Assembly: GCA_026129385.1 (NCBI GenBank)
Contig: JAHCIE010000201.1
Location: 1 to 6,240 of the forward strand
Direction: 5' to 3'
Origin: Anaerolineae bacterium
GTDB lineage: Bacteria > Chloroflexota > Anaerolineae > Epilineales > JAHCIE01
Length of the DNA: 6,240 bases
Shown here: positions 5,323 through 6,240 of the stretch, piece after piece
How the letters are laid out: each line of letters opens with the position of its first letter
How positions within the stretch are numbered: position 1 is the first letter of the stretch
The notes under the pieces: model-generated
What the model saw: the letters and a program-made list of their open reading frames with translations, nothing else
Database searches by the model: none
What the model was told of the DNA's origin: nothing
Made by a program: the position numbers and the translations under genes

Positions 5323-6240
<918 letters not shown>

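Overview
The window is a dense, GC-rich bacterial segment with strongly G/C-ending codons. It carries one gene fragment running off the left edge on the minus strand, a probable four-gene plus-strand operon, and one gene running off the right edge on the plus strand. Gene content (a separate biotin carboxylase and biotin carrier for a methylcrotonyl-CoA-type carboxylase, a GT39-like membrane protein, a di-heme peroxidase) would suit a high-GC aerobic or facultative bacterium, perhaps Chloroflexota. That assignment is a guess from protein style; no rRNA or other marker gene is present.

Layout. (1) 1-328, minus: N-terminal 109 residues of a membrane protein resembling a family-39-type glycosyltransferase. 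(2) 329-468: a divergent intergenic region with a credible promoter facing each way and two inverted repeats that could be operators. (3) 469-2079, plus: carboxyltransferase (beta) subunit of an acyl-CoA carboxylase, best match 3-methylcrotonyl-CoA carboxylase. (4) 2094-3092, plus: GHMP-family sugar kinase of the heptose-7-phosphate kinase/fucokinase type, 14 bp downstream. (5) 3093-3208: a 116-bp gap with a small repeat but no convincing promoter. (6) 3209-4726, plus: biotin carboxylase subunit. (7) 4701-5189, plus: biotin carboxyl carrier protein, overlapping the previous gene by 26 bp with its own strong ribosome binding site. (8) 5190-5322: an inverted repeat and an extended -10 promoter. 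(9) 5323-6240, plus: N-terminal 306 residues of an exported di-heme cytochrome c peroxidase/MauG-family protein.

How the genes work together. The biotin carboxylase charges biotin on the carrier protein with CO2 using ATP, and the carboxyltransferase passes the carboxyl group to an acyl-CoA. With 3-methylcrotonyl-CoA as substrate this is a step of leucine degradation. The biotin carboxylase and carrier (505 + 162 residues) together equal the length of a normal fused MCC alpha subunit, so the alpha subunit appears divided within its middle (BT) domain. The kinase sits inside the operon without an obvious metabolic link. The flanking genes belong to other processes: membrane glycosylation on the left, periplasmic or extracytoplasmic redox chemistry on the right.

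I did not find a clearly new biological system. The points most worth checking are the divided alpha subunit, the embedded sugar kinase, the paired inverted repeats between the divergent promoters, and a di-heme peroxidase lacking the loop histidine of classical bacterial enzymes.
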